DNA of 64,000 nucleotides from Chara braunii. Its lineage: Eukaryota > Streptophyta > Charophyceae > Charales > Characeae. The notes below the pieces were generated by a model. It was not told the origin of the DNA. It made no database searches and saw only the letters and a list, made by a program, of their open reading frames with translations. The position numbers were made by a program, and so were the translations under genes. The stretch is taken from NCBI GenBank assembly GCA_003427395.1, contig BFEA01000631.1, positions 369,047 to 433,046 of the forward strand. Reading direction: 5' to 3'. Shown piece by piece: positions 43,909 to 56,028 of this stretch (positions are counted from its first letter, which is position 1; the number at the start of each line of letters is the position of its first letter).

Positions 43909-44893
43909 NNNNNNNNNNNNNNNNNNNNNNNNNNNNNNNNNNNNNNNNNNNNNNNNNNNNNNNNNNNNNNNNNNNNNNNNNNNNNNNNNNNNNNNNNNNN
44001 NNNNNNNNNNNNNNNNNNNNNNNNNNNNNNNNNNNNNNNNNNNNNNNNNNNNNNNNNNNNNNNNNNNNNNNNNNNNNNNNNNNNNNNNNNNNNNNNNNNN
44101 NNNNNNNNNNNNNNNNNNNNNNNNNNNNNNNNNNNNNNNNNNNNNNNNNNNNNNNNNNNNNNNNNNNNNNNNNNNNNNNNNNNNNNNNNNNNNNNNNNNN
44201 NNNNNNNNNNNNNNNNNNNNNNNNNNNNNNNNNNNNNNNNNNNNNNNNNNNNNNNNNNNNNNNNNNNNNNNNNNNNNNNNNNNNNNNNNNNNNNNNNNNN
44301 NNNNNNNNNNNNNNNNNNNNNNNNNNNNNNNNNNNNNNNNNNNNNNNNNNNNNNNNNNNNNNNNNNNNNNNNNNNNNNNNNNNNNNNNNNNNNNNNNNNN
44401 NNNNNNNNNNNNNNNNNNNNNNNNNNNNNNNNNNNNNNNNNNNNNNNNNNNNNNNNNNNNNNNNNNNNNNNNNNNNNNNNNNNNNNNNNNNNNNNNNNNN
44501 NNNNNNNNNNNNNNNNNNNNNNNNNNNNNNNNNNNNNNNNNNNNNNNNNNNNNNNNNNNNNNNNNNNNNNNNNNNNNNNNNNNNNNNNNNNNNNNNNNNN
44601 NNNNNNNNNNNNNNNNNNNNNNNNNNNNNNNNNNNNNNNNNNNNNNNNNNNNNNNNNNNNNNNNNNNNNNNNNNNNNNNNNNNNNNNNNNNNNNNNNNNN
44701 NNNNNNNNNNNNNNNNNNNNNNNNNNNNNNNNNNNNNNNNNNNNNNNNNNNNNNNNNNNNNNNNNNNNNNNNNNNNNNNNNNNNNNNNNNNNNNNNNNNN
44801 NNNNNNNNNNNNNNNNNNNNNNNNNNNNNNNNNNNNNNNNNNNNNNNNNNNNNNNNNNNNNNNNNNNNNNNNNNNNNNNNNNNNNNNNNNNNN
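43909..44893. other. Assembly gap (985 N)
   Basis: This is a run of N between a CT microsatellite and an A run. It may hide the next exon of the histidine-kinase gene. Confidence 0.95.
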
Positions 44894-45009
44894 AAAAAAA
44901 AAAACGGCCCTTAACAAAAAAACGCGCTGGGCCCAAGGTGCACCGGGCCCACGCGGGAAAGGTCTCAGCGGGACGCGTCACGCGAGACCCGCGTTTTGCT
45001 TTTGAGTAT

Positions 45010-45895
45010 TAGGGAAAAAATCGGTAGGTACAGGGAGAAACAGAATGAGGTACGACACTCAACTACTGTATCATCCTGTTTCAAAATTTATTACATATAG
45101 ACGAGATCGGAATAGCGCTCACCCTTTTCGATACAGGGGCCGGTCACAAAGCTTTCATCAAGACCCGGATCAGAGCAAAGAGCCCAGATTAATCTAAATC
45201 GCCACGCCTAATGCATGACCTACACGGAGAAATTGACGACCCAACCAACAACCACGATCTGCACCAAGTCTAGGTTGCCCGCCGGTCGCACACCATCCAT
45301 TCCACCCTCTCCACACCTCCCCCCATCATTACATCACGTCACACCGCCCTCTCTGTGCCACCCCCTCCTCCCCCCTCCAACCTCCCATCCACACCGCTAA
45401 GCAAGCCGACTCTCGCCCCACATTCTCACCAACAACCAACCAGTACCCCTCCCGCTCCTCACCCCCCGACTCTCACCTACTATTCCCACCGACAACCCTC
45501 CTCTTTCCCCCCCATCTCCCCCTCCCACCTCTCAACCACACTCCAACCAACTCACACCACCCGTTCCCACCGACAAGCAATTGCTACCAACCACTACTCC
45601 ACCCTCTCCTTCCCCCCATCATCACACCAAGCCGCCCACCTCCTCCCACTCCCACCTCCCTCCTCCCACCCTACCTATCACACCCCCACCCCAGCCGACT
45701 CTCGCCTCCCAGACCCTCCGCCTGCCACACACCTCATCACCCTCACTGCACCTCCTCCCTATCATCAAGCACCACCCCCCTCCCCCAGCTCCCACCTCCC
45801 ACTTCCCAACCACACCCCCACCCCAGACCAATACACCACGACACCCTCCTGATCTCCTTCCCCCCCCCCCCTCTTCCCACTTCTCATCCTTAATT
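45010..45895. repeat. C-rich low-complexity tract and flank
   Basis: From 45280 to 45890 the strand is almost only C, A and T, with CCCACC/CTCCCAC words. It resembles 4046-4440 and the complement of 60560-61100. The Pro/Ser/Thr-rich frames over it (45355-45852 and others) are composition artefacts. 45010-45280 shows no gene. Confidence 0.6.
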
Positions 45896-45899
45896 CCAT

Positions 45900-46528
45900 A
45901 GCACAGAAGACCGATGAACCAGAAAAACGGATAAGCAGAGCTCAAAAGGGCAAGGGCGACACACTTGCAGCTTCCTTCTCCTCTCCCATTCCTTCCGTGA
46001 AATTTGGAGTTCTTCCCATGGTTTGGTTGTGAGGTCATCCAGTTTTTCTGGGATCTTTGCATTCTTGGGAAGGTGAGTAACTGCGCCCTTCATTGAATTG
46101 CAGATAGACCCCTTATTGGCAGACTTTTTAAAGGCATTAAGTTTCTCTTCGTCATTCTCTTCAGACTCATGGGCTGATGTGGAACAGCCCACATCGGAAT
46201 CTAACTCTTGATCGTCATGGAGAGAAAGCTCATCCGCATACGACTGAACTTCAGCCTCCAGTTGCTCATGCAAGGCAAGACGGTTGCTGCCACCGAACCG
46301 TTTGCTGCCAAAAGGCTTACTTACAGGCGGTGTAGCACTAGCAAGATCTTGTGCCTCTTGAACCAGATCCTGTAGAAGATCACCCCAGTTTGTGTGCTTT
46401 ATGAGTCCTAGTCGGTGAATATACTTTTCGGGGGCCATACCATTGACCACATCCATGCAAGAGACGTTAGTCATTTCCAGGCTAGGAGTCGTGAACATTC
46501 TTGTTAGATACGTCTCCATAGCCTGCAT
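45900..46528 (-). pseudogene. Retroelement gag-like fragment (C-terminal part)
   Basis: This is a 212-codon minus-strand frame from 46528. The N-terminal 70 residues (VVNGMAPEKYIHRLGLI, WGDLLQDLVQEAQDL) have the alternating hydrophobic pattern of a gag core, followed by an acidic low-complexity region and a basic end (RKEWERRRKLQ). Upstream on the same strand (46530-46830) other frames continue the pattern with stops. I call it gag-like from pattern and context only. A cellular gene fragment is possible. Confidence 0.4.
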
Positions 46529-47043
46529 TGTGCCCGGCCACTTTTCCTCTTTAGGACATCAAGTTTCTTTCTCACCTTGAAGGCCTCATGTGGATCTTTA
46601 TATTGCTTAAGCTCGAACGGGTATCACCTTTATCCGTTCTGTCATGTCTATTCTCGCATAGCCTGCATTTACAGCCTGGAGCTCTATAAAACTCCGTACT
46701 GCAGGCTCAATATTAGTTCCCATGATCATAGATCGGGATTCCTACGCAGTCTGCAGTACCTCGAAATATGACCTCGTGGAACTGATCCAGGAGGTAATAT
46801 TCTCCTTCGCGTCCAACGTGGACGGCGAAGTTGCCGCCCTTCTGTCCACCTGCGGACTGTTGTAATGTGGGCCAGCAAATGTCATGGACACAGAGGCTGC
46901 TGCACCATAGGTGGGACTACAACAATTGCAGAGTTCCCGGCGCTGCTATTTGTTGCAGCGGCTGCAGTTTCCCTGTTGGAGCATCTCAAATTGGTAGACT
47001 GCTGAAGAAGAAGAGGGAGGAGCGGTGGAGGAAAATGAAGGAA

Positions 47044-47690
47044 TTACAGTTGCAGGAGAATTAGGGGGCAGAAGAGGAGGAGCAGGCACTTAGGCCTGCT
47101 GCAGGTCTGCAAAATCCTCTTGCAGATCATGGTAATCCCTGGCCATCTTGACCAGCGATGGCATCCGGCGATGGTCGCCGTGTCTAGAAGCACGCGCGAA
47201 CACCCCCCCGCCAACGCTAGCGTACGTGAAGGTGCTACCCCGTCGGCACTGGCGCATCTTCTCAGTTGTTCCTTCAGCTTTCTGATTTCCTCAAAGAGCT
47301 GAGAAACCTCGCCAGGATGGTCTTCGAGATCCCGCAGTCTGGCCATGGCACTGAGTACAGTGACGGTTTTTAACTGAGCATCAGTGGGGAGTGGGACAAT
47401 TGCTGTCGTCTTGTCTCTTTCTGCCTCCTCTTGCTCCCTCTTTACTACATCTTCATAGATGGCTTGTAAGTGGTTTTTTTCTTTCTTGTTGCTGGCAGCA
47501 TCCAACATGGCATGCCATCTTGCTGAATACATTTTGTCAGAGGGGTTCCAACCGGAGAAATTCTCTATCACACTCTCAAGAGGGACACTACTCCCGCTTT
47601 CTTTCGGACGAACGCTCCTCTTTCTTGTTCTTGACCACTCCAGACTGGCACTCTTCCTCTCTCTCCTTTTTTTTGTTTTTTCCAAACAAA
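47044..47690 (-). pseudogene. Gag-like or unknown coiled-coil ORF
   Basis: This is a minus-strand frame whose well-formed part contains KMYSARWHAMLDAASNKKE, a Glu/Lys/Arg-rich coiled-coil stretch (VVKREQEEAERDK) and LEDHPGEVSQLFEEIRKLK. It lies 5' of the gag-like frame at 46528 on the same strand, with a disrupted stretch between, and directly after the repeat shared with 29.64-30.11 kb. The whole looks like the 5' half of one retroelement (leader, N-terminal gag, gag). I do not recognise the protein. Confidence 0.35.
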
Positions 47691-48110
47691 TGCAAGGAAA
47701 ATGAACGATAGCGAATTCCAGAAACCAAGTAGCATCATACACATGAAACCAGATAGTCTTGACCTTGAACCAAAAGCAGAATTGCAACTTGAGTTCCACC
47801 AAATAAGAGCATATTAAAAGCTCACAAGTGACAATGTTGGAATAGTCTCATCATCATCAACAATGAACCAATGTTGAATCCCTATCTGGCGCTCAGTGCC
47901 CAGAGTATGAATGGCAGATCCTATCTAGCCTATCTACAATTCCGTTGGTGACGTCAACAGCTTCCCGAAGTACGAGCAGATCTCGGCCAATGTCGTTCGC
48001 CTCAAGCACGAGGTATGTCTCGTGCTTCACTCACAACCTCGATCCCCCACACAGATGCCACGTGCACCCAAGGACCACCATGCGCCCCATCCAGCAATAC
48101 GCAGGCCAGC
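47640..48110. repeat. Dispersed repeat, copy 2 (see 29.64-30.11 kb)
   Basis: The counterpart of 29640-30110 in the same orientation, with TATCTGGCGCTC and GGCAGATCCTATCTAGCC conserved. It borders the minus-strand gag-like ORFs, consistent with leader or LTR sequence. Confidence 0.65.
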
Positions 48111-48640
48111 TCGGCTATGGCTGCCTGCTCTCCCTGCTCGCCCGTGAGCGCGTAGGCACTCGCTCCAGCAGTTGGCGCAGCAGCGCTTGCGCATAAGCAG
48201 CGAGTGCCCGAATGTCCTGCTCGCAGCCAGGCCCTCTTCTTTATGGAATGAGGCTGCCAGTCGTGGGCTGCCTGGCTGGCCTGGGCCTCCCCTCGGAAGC
48301 TTCCGGTAGGCCCCAAGTGGCTGAGCCCCGGTCCCAGAGAATCTTCCACAGGGCCTGGGGTGGTTACCCGTGTTCAACTGCCAGCGGCCTGAGTTCAGTT
48401 CATGCCCTGTCTCCGGCCCAGGGCCTGCCTCAGATACAATTGGAAAAAGGCAGGCAGGGGCTGGGCTCACTCAACCAACTGGTGCTGCACAACTGCCTGA
48501 ATTTCCCTGTTGCGTGAAAAGCCCAAATAGGCCTCTCGTCACTTGTCAGGCCCGCCTTCACTTAGGGCGGCCGTTCTTGCTGAAACAGGGCCCAGTAGGG
48601 CTTATCGAGGCCTTGAGCTTCGCACAAAACAGGTCCTTAT
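48111..48640. other. No recognisable gene
   Basis: Moderately GC-rich. The overlapping frames on both strands are of similar length, with no domain I can name. The word GGCCTGGGG and variants recur loosely. Probably repeat-derived. Confidence 0.4.
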
Positions 48641-48760
48641 GGCCCTGGCTCCATATCCATTCTGGGGAGCGTCAGTCTGGTTCCTATTCCACTGGCAAGT
48701 CAAAAATTAACAATATCAACAGACTCACACCTCCTTCCGTCTGGGGTGTCTTGGTACAGG
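48641..48760 (-). repeat. Dispersed repeat R, copy 4
   Basis: The family core CATTCTGGGGAGCGTCAG, then TCCTATTCCACTGGCAAGTC, is present. The expected GGTTCTGTTT end and poly-A are degenerate (AAACAGGTCC on the left side). Confidence 0.55.
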
Positions 48761-48969
48761 AATCATCTCCCTCAAGGGCCTACCAATTTTCCCATAAACA
48801 ACGGGGATCGGACACTGGCTGTGTTCACCTCTTTTCCAATCATTCATTCAACTCAAGGGCTTTTCATCCATTCTGAACAATGGGGTAGAAAGAACAGTTC
48901 TAAACAACTTTGTGCTCAGGAAAGTAAGAATACTGGGGCAATTATGGATACCGCAATTCAGGACTTTTA

Positions 48970-49930
48970 ATTCGACCGAACGGAATGGGCCTGGAGACCA
49001 GGAAGAAGCAAAAACCTAAAAGAAAGTGTATTTATCCATGAATATACAGTTAAACTGGGATACAATCTCCTAATTAAAACCAAGGATTCGGATCCCACAA
49101 TAAAAAATAGATGGACGAAGTTGATTGGTCAGGAAGCCACCCAGATATCAGAGATACCATGGAAGAAATTCAACTCAAATCCGACCGGTTAAAACTAGAA
49201 GCCTCCAATGGCTTATCTCATACGTAGCGTTACCTGTCAACCAATGGCTGCATATCAGAAGAAGACATAATGACCCCAATAGCTCTGACCTGTGCGTAGT
49301 ATGCTTGGAAAATGAACCTGAAGATATGATACACTGTTTAATAACGTCCAGAGAAGCGACGGAATATTGGGCCAGGGCATCAGACCTCTGGGCCTCGCTT
49401 TTCCCGACTCCCCTCCCCAAACACCCCATCCAACCTCCTATGGACTAACATTCCCACTCATTTCCACAAGTCCGAAAAGATATGGTTTGGGATGATCAGA
49501 AAAGTAACGCTCTGGTCTATATGGAAGGAAAGGTGCAGCAGAACCATTGAAGGGCTACCAACACCAAGGGAGAAAGTTTGGGCAGGGACGAGGACACTAA
49601 TTCAGGCAGAGATTTTGTGCAAGTGGCAGAAGACAAGACACTCCATGACGGATGATGTGGATCAGCAGCAGAGAACAGTAGAGAAATTCACAAAGATATG
49701 GCTGGCAGGCGGCAAGGTCGCATAAATAAAGGACTTCCGCATGCGATGGAAGGACTGGCACAACTCAGAAGTGGGCCTGAGAAGACAGAGAATCCAGCAA
49801 GCTCCATCACAGGCCAGAAGTATCATAGCAAAAGGCTTTGAACCTACAAGTGCGGACAAGTGTGAAGACTGGGGCTGTCCGTTCGCTTATCCCTTTCTTG
49901 TGCTTCGAGATAAATATGACGGGTCCTAGT
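48970..49930 (+). pseudogene. LINE ORF2 C-terminal fragment (L4)
   Basis: Frame 49125-49448 encodes the conserved RSLQWLISYVALPVNQWLHI segment followed by a zinc-binding CVVCLENEPEDMIHCL. After a frameshift, 49492-49725 carries IRKVTLWSIWKERCSRTIE, the C-terminal LINE tail. The closest relative in the window is the LINE at 52.6-59.7 kb. It is 5' truncated at about 48970. Its 3' end is tail-to-tail with the minus-strand LINE L5. Confidence 0.75.
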
Positions 49931-49959
49931 TAGATAGACCTGAGAGGAAAGGTGGAAGT

Positions 49960-51522
49960 AAGGCAAGCTGACAGTCAATCCTACATACTGTTGGAGTAAT
50001 CAATGATGATCAGGGATCCCTTCCATGTTGAGGCTTCGCTCAGTAATTCTTTCCATCCCTCTGGAATGCAGCGTATGACCATTTGCAGGTTCTCATCCCG
50101 TTGTTGACATCCCTTGACCCGACAGGCAAGTTCCTGTTCTGCCACCCAATCTTTTTTCCCCTCGTCCCATATGTGGCAGACTTTCCAAACTCCATGCCTT
50201 ATCCATGACAACCATCTCCTTCCTCTAGGTGGTCACTCACATCCCTCACCCAAGGATTGTCGAACAGGGGTTGTCTCAACACCTCCTCTTTGGACTTGGG
50301 TCCGCCCACTTGTTTTGGCAAAATTTCCCACCATATCCGCAGCAGGGCAGTCTAGTAGTGTGTGGGAGGTCTAGCTTCATTTACCCCATTTCCTCTTCGT
50401 CGATTCCTCTGGCCTGTGTTTGGGTTCCGTTCTCTGTTCATTACCCAGAAAAGACCCGGCATAATCGCTGGGGTATCTATAGGGTCTAAATTCCTGATGC
50501 TGTCGAGAGCCAGTTTGTTCCATGCCAATCCAGGTCTGGTGAGGAGTTTAACAATCCATTTAACTTGTAGGGCCTTTGTTTCTTGTTTCAATGATGCCTA
50601 GTCCTCCTCTGGCTGGTTTCCTCGTAATGTAGTGCCAGGCTATTTTCGGTATGCAATTCTCTTTGTTAGGATCGTCGGTCCATAAGTATTCTCTAGCTTT
50701 GCGGTTGAGATCCTTGATTGTATGATTCGGCACTGTCCAGATTGCACCACATCATTGGGAAGGTCGATGTATTGATGGTCAACGCATCGCCCAACAAGGA
50801 CGTAAATGTATTTCCCCATCGACCCAGTTTGTTGATTTGGTTGGTGTGTAAGTTCTAAGCCATTTGGGGGGCGAAGCCATCTTTCGTCACTAATATACCT
50901 AGATACCATGTGGGTGTCTCAGGTTTCTCCCACGTCATGACCGCCTGAGGACCCTAGAGCTGAGGGATTTCCACGTCAGACAATCACCAACCAACTGTTT
51001 TTTTCCAGTTAATTTTCATTTCTGATGCTAATCTGAAGGCATGCGTAGCTCTAACCAACGCACTAAAGGAAGAGTCCGAAGCTCGAATGAGAACCGCCAG
51101 ATCATCTGCAAACATTATTACCGTCGGGAATTGCAGGTAGTGCCCACGTTGACCTCTGGTAGCTTGTGAATGGAGGGGTCTTTGCGCAGGAATGAAGCTA
51201 TAGCCTCCATCACAAAGAGAAAAATTGGCGGCGCTAAAGGGTCTCCCTGGCGAACTGACCGTGAGTTCGGATAACAGCTGAGAGCAAACCATTGACATGG
51301 ACACAACCTGTAGCATCATTGTATAGGATGTGCACCCACTTTCTGAAAGTTGGGCCCGCTCCCATCTTCTCTAGACTCGCGTTGAGGAAGGTCCAATTTA
51401 CCTGATCATAAGCCTTTTCAAAGTCGGAGAAGAGGATTGTTGTGTTACTTCTTTTCTCTCTGACTTTTTTGGCTGATTCGTTAAGCGTAAGGACGTTATC
51501 CAGGATACCCTGAATGAAACCT
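49960..51522 (-). pseudogene. LINE RT and C-terminal region (L5), 3' part of a split LINE
   Basis: The minus strand starts inside the RT at GFIQGILDNV (about 51520), followed by motif A LFSDFEKAYDQVNW, the RKWVHILYNDATG block, QGDP-APPIFLFVMEA, and motif C MFADDLAVLIRAS (about 51117-51080). It ends with a connection segment and a GVWKVCHIWDEGKKDW block. Frames shift several times. The 5' edge lies at the poly-A tail of repeat R copy 5, and the missing upstream half is probably the fragment at 62.16-63.83 kb. Confidence 0.75.
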
Positions 51523-51735
51523 TTTTTTTTTTTTTTTTTAAACAGAACCTCACGGTCCTGGCTCCTACCATTCTGGGGAGCAACAGTCCAGTTCCTATTC
51601 CCCCGACAAGTCAATGATGAATACAAATTGTACACACTTACGCTCCTCACCATTATGGCTGGAAGGCCCGAGTGGGCGTCATTGATTACTTCCTCTTGGA
51701 AGGATGTACCACCCCTCGCCCCTGCCTAAGTTAGC
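51523..51735 (-). repeat. Dispersed repeat R, copy 5 with poly-A tail
   Basis: On the minus strand: CTTAGGCAGGGGCGAGGGG at the 5' end (51729), GAAGTAATCAATGACG, CCCCAGAATGGTAGGAGCC, GGTTCTGTTT, then an A run (51540-51523). It aligns over its full length with copy 3 at 4560-4800, including both ends. The tail is inserted exactly where the LINE frame breaks. Confidence 0.7.
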
Positions 51736-52617
51736 CTGCCTGACTTAGTGTCTGTCTACTGTGAGGGGGCTGACTTTGCTACCTCTGTTCATGGTTTGTG
51801 TGTTATCCTGCAGAGGTCTTGACTAGGTAACTCCTCTCAACTGATCGGTTGTCAAATCGAAATTAATTACTGGAGTTATTGTCTGTCATCGTTGACTGTC
51901 GGTTTTGTTGGATGACCGGAGCCTTGGGGCTTCTAGCACGGTTGTTTGGAGTTTTTCTAAACTGAAGTTGAGGTTAGGCCTCTAAATACTATTTCTTAAG
52001 CGCTAAACCCTGTTCTAAAGCCGTCTCTTACCTTGTATTTGTGTTTCTGGTGGCTATTTCTTAAAACCTAAACCCTAGCCCCTCTCATACCCATACTTTC
52101 TATCTGTTTTACAGGGTTTTGGTGGTTAGTCCCTTTTCTCTGTTTGGAGTTTCTCTACTGACCCTCCTTAGGGTTCGACTAATCTGATCTGTTTTGGCGG
52201 GGAATTGTCGTTGAAAATCTTGTGAGGAGCTAAATAAGTGATTCTCTTGGCTTGGATCTTGGCTGCTGATAATGGTTGTGTGTAGGGGTGTTGGGTCGGG
52301 GTTTGTGTAAAATATGTATCCTTGGTTTTGGTAAATAGGGGATCATCCGTGTGTACTGTGTGGTTGGGTGAGGGTTTTGTTTCACTGACCTAGGTTGATT
52401 GCACGTGGGCAATGTAAGATTCCGGTACGCTGCTGACGGATTCTGTTTCTATTTGGACGGCCTGGGGGGCCGTTTCCCAGTGTGTAAAAGCTAGTCCTTG
52501 GCCTTTGATGTGTGCTATTTTGCCCTTCTCTAGGTAGTTTTCTTCGAATTTATGTTTATGTTCTTTTGCTTTGTGTACATCTGCTTTCATTTTTCTTCTC
52601 ATTTTGCGCCATTTGAC
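51736..52617. other. LINE L6 3' region and unassigned sequence
   Basis: It lies immediately downstream (minus strand) of the LINE L6 stop region. 52390-52602 contains a Lys-rich frame (MRRKMKADVHKAKEHKHKFE) that continues the basic LINE tail. The rest has words such as CTAAACCCTAG (52070) and CTAAACCCTG (52003) resembling plant telomere repeats, but only as isolated short units. Likely 3' UTR and older sequence. Confidence 0.4.
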
Positions 52618-53785
52618 CTAATATTTTGTTTTTACCTGTTGTTGTATCAGTAGCCATGCCTCATTTAGGTGCATTGGTTGTTTGTCTATTGTTTCCTGAC
52701 ATCTTTTCCTCCAAATTGCCCATATCGTTGCTTTCCTAAGAATTTGGAAGAAGTTTTGTAGGGGGGACCAATCTTCAGGAGTTATAAAGCCTAGTAAAAG
52801 GAGGGTCGGGCTTGTTGTGAGCTCTGATGCGGTAACCGTGTCCCAGATCTTGGATATCTTTGTCCAGATCGGGATTATCTTGGAAGAGAGGAGAAAGCAG
52901 TGGAACAGGTTCTCTGTCAGGCCCTCTGGGCAGTTGGCGCACAATTCTTGTAGTGGTTTACGGTCTTCCTTTCTTCTTCTGACTTTCAACCATTGGTTTA
53001 GGGGAACTGCTAGGTATAGTATTAGCCATTGCAGGCTTCTGAATTTTGGGGGATGAAGAGCATTTATTTGATTCCAAGGTATCTGGTTTAGTTTCCTTGG
53101 GTCTACTTCTAGGTGCTTCCGCCAGCGTTCCGCTATGACTGGATCAGGGGCTGATGATCTGCGCCTTAGTCTGTACCCTAGTCTAGTTGTGTATTGGAGC
53201 AGGTTGAAGTTAAGGTTTATCCTAGAAGGGCTTTGTTTGAGATTCCATGCCCATTCTGCTGGGTCCACTTCTAGGTCCTCTAGAGCGGTTTGAGGGTGGA
53301 ATAGGGTGAGTTCGTCATTTTCTATTACTCTGATTTTCCTGAGGTAATCTTCTCTGACTAAAACCTGTGTTGCTGACTCTTTGCTAACTTTGCTAACGTC
53401 CATGCCTGGCTCCTCTATCTTATGCATGGTGAAAGTATACAAGTTGTTTCTTCCTTCTATCCTTTCTGATTAGGTAAGAGCATAGTCGCAGGGTTGAATG
53501 TGTGTCATTACTGCCCAATCTCTTGTGATCCATTGTTTTTCTTTTTGGAGTACTGGGCCCCATTCTATTGGTATGGTGTTTATTATTTGTTGTAGGTTTT
53601 GAGATAAGTTGTGGGAACCCTTGAGTTTGGTACGGAGTTGTCTGACATTCACCCAATCCTTCTTGTCTTCGTCCCAAATATGTTTGACTTGCCAGATCCC
53701 TCTTTCTAGCCAGGAACGCCATTTCGCATCCTTTGTGGTGAGGGTGAAAGGTGTTCCACTGTTGGTGGCTATCCATTGTTTGCAA
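52618..53785 (-). pseudogene. LINE L6 ORF2 C-terminal zinc-binding tail
   Basis: Frame 53442-52618 (274 codons) contains VREDYLRKIRVIEND, RSLQWLILYLAVPLNQWL, a C-x2-C pair (ELCANCPEG) with a later FHCFLLSS, and the terminal LRKATIWAIWRKRCQETID. The frame 53785-53420 holds the preceding W-E-R-G-I-W-QVKHIWDEDKKDW region in a shifted frame. It matches fragments L1, L2, L4 and L5. Confidence 0.8.
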
Positions 53786-53847
53786 AAGAGCGGTTGCCTA
53801 AGAATATCTTCTTTGGTGAGTGGGTGTCTGACTCTGGCTGGGAAGAC

Positions 53848-55951
53848 TTATCTCCATGCTTTGAGTATTGTTCTCCAGAATTGTAGTCTTGGTTCGTTTC
53901 TTGTCAGTTCTTTGTTTGGGGTTCTCTTTTTCATGGTCGATGACTTGCTCATTACCCAGAAGATATCGTCCATGTTACCTGGTGTGCTGTAACCTGGGAG
54001 TTGTTGTAGAGCCTCCAAGGCCAGGGGTCTCCATGGGAGATTAGGACTGGTTATTAGTTTTATGATCCATTTAGTCTGTAGTGCTTTTATTTGATCGGTT
54101 GGGTCTAGTATGCCCAAACCTCCCTGGGTTTTTTTCTTGGTTACGTATTGCCATGCTACCTTAGTGATAAAGTGTTGTCGGGATCCATCTCCTGTCGACA
54201 AGTAAGCTGCAACTTTTCTTTGTATATCTTTCAGTGCCTTTTGGTCAGGGGACCAGAAGGCTGCCACATACCACATCATTGAGAATATGAGTTCAACACT
54301 AGTGCTCTGCCATATAACGAGGTGTGTATCTTCCCCCAAGCGCTCAGTTTGCTGGTCATTTTTACCAGTAGACTGGGTGCCATTTCTGCCGCAGCACCGT
54401 GTTCTGACATTTGTATCCCTAGGACTCTGATTGGGTCATTGGGGTCAGACCAGGACATTCCCACAGGTGTATTGGGTGGCAAGTCTAAGTTGTTTGCTGT
54501 TATCCACCAGCCTACTGTTTTCTGCCAATTAATTCGCATTTCTGATGCCAGCTGGAATGCGCTCATGGCTCTGGTCAGAGCTTGGAAGGATGAGGAGGAT
54601 GCTCTTATTAGAACTGTCAGATCGTCTGCGAAAAAGATTGGGGGGGGGATGTGATAAGTGCGCGAGTTTTCCTCTGGCTGATCAGTGAGCCTTTGAATGG
54701 AGGGGTCTTTTCTTAGAAATGATGCTATGGCTGCCATAATAAAGAGGAAGATTGGTGCGGTCAGGGGGTCTCCCTGTCTGACTGATCGGGACATCATGTA
54801 TGTGTTAGATATATGACCGTTCACCTGCATTGCTCCTAAGGCGTCATTATATAGGACCCTTACCCATTTCCTAAAGTTGGGACCTACTCCCATTGTTTCC
54901 ATGCATTGCTGTAGGAAGTCCCAGTTGACTTGATCGTAGGCTTTTTCAAAGTCGAAAAAAAATATTGTTGCATTCATTTTATTGTCCTTGATGTACCTTA
55001 CTGATTCAGCTAGGGACATTACATTATCTAGGATGAATCTGTCTGGAATAAAGCCCGTTTGATCAATGTGAAAGTAACTTTTAGTGATCTTTCTTATCCT
55101 ATTAGCTAGTAATTTGGCCAGAATTTTGTACGCTACTGTTAGAAGGGTGATAGGTCTGTAGTTCTTTATGTCCGCGGAGTCCCCCTTCTTGTAGAGTAGT
55201 GTGACTATGTCAGTACTTAGGAAGGGACCCAGGCTTTCTTTGTCCTATGCCGACTTTGTAAAATTGCAGAATTCTTCCCATAATAGAGGCCAGTATGTTT
55301 GCTAGAACTCTTTGGAGAGACCATCGAAGTTTGGTGTTTTTCCTGGTTTCATGGTATCTAGGGCTTTTCTCAGCCTTCGTTGGTGATTGGTTGGTCGAGC
55401 TCTAGTGCTAAGGTGGTTGGAATTGTTCTATCTAGGTGTTTGCAAAATTTGTCTCTGGCTTGTCGGACTGACCAGGGTGTGGGGCTTTCAGTTTTGGTGG
55501 AGTAGAGCTTTTTGTAGAAGGTTTCTGCTATGGAAAGCATTTTTGTTGGGCTGGATGTCAACCCTGCTTCCCCTCTTAGCTGTTGGATGGTTGAGTTTCT
55601 TCCTCTGGATTTAATTTTTTGGAAGAAGAACTTGGTCATTTTTTCACCTTCTTCCCATTCTTTGATCCTTGCTCTTAGTCTCAATCCGTTTGCCTTCCAC
55701 TCATTCCAATTAGCCAGTTTTGTTCTGGTTCTGGATAGTAGTTCCTCATAGAGTGTTATTCCAGGATTACTCCTAAGGTTTGTTTCAGCGAGGTTAACTG
55801 CTGCTTCTAGTTCTTTTATGCGTTGGTTTCTTCTGGCTGCTAGTTTTCTAGAGGTAGTAGAGGCGACTTTGGACAGGTTGGCAACTAAGGTAGGGAAGTC
55901 TGCTCCCTCCCTCTCTGAATCTATGCAAGCCTGGGCTATTTCTTCTTTCAA
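53848..55951 (-). pseudogene. LINE L6 reverse transcriptase
   Basis: The linker frame (55951-55370) is followed by RT blocks: IDQTGFIPDRFILDNV (about 55060), motif A FFFDFEKAYDQVNWDF, RKWVRVLYNDALGAM, SVRQGDPLTAPIFLFIMAA, motif C FFADDLTVLIRASSSS and NWQKTVGWW, within 55019-54276. The connection segment continues at 54339-53848 (MMWYVAAFWSPDQKAL, KTQGGLGILDP). The catalytic FADD is intact. Upstream stops near 55250 separate the linker from the RT. Confidence 0.85.
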
Positions 55952-56028
55952 TTCACGTCTATTTAAGATGGAGTTATTGATTTTGAAAAATCCTGGTCCT
56001 CTTTGTAGTCCGGGATCAAAGAGAAAGT

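Noticed and set aside
43725-45012. Very long open frames across 43.7-45.0 kb
   Set aside because: They consist of a CT microsatellite and an N gap translated as unknown residues.
45355-45852. Proline/threonine-rich protein (165 codons)
   Set aside because: A composition artefact of a C-rich tract. Open in more than one frame, with no domain.
52003-52080. Telomere repeat (CTAAACCCT) array
   Set aside because: Only isolated units such as CTAAACCCTG and CTAAACCCTAG, with no tandem array.
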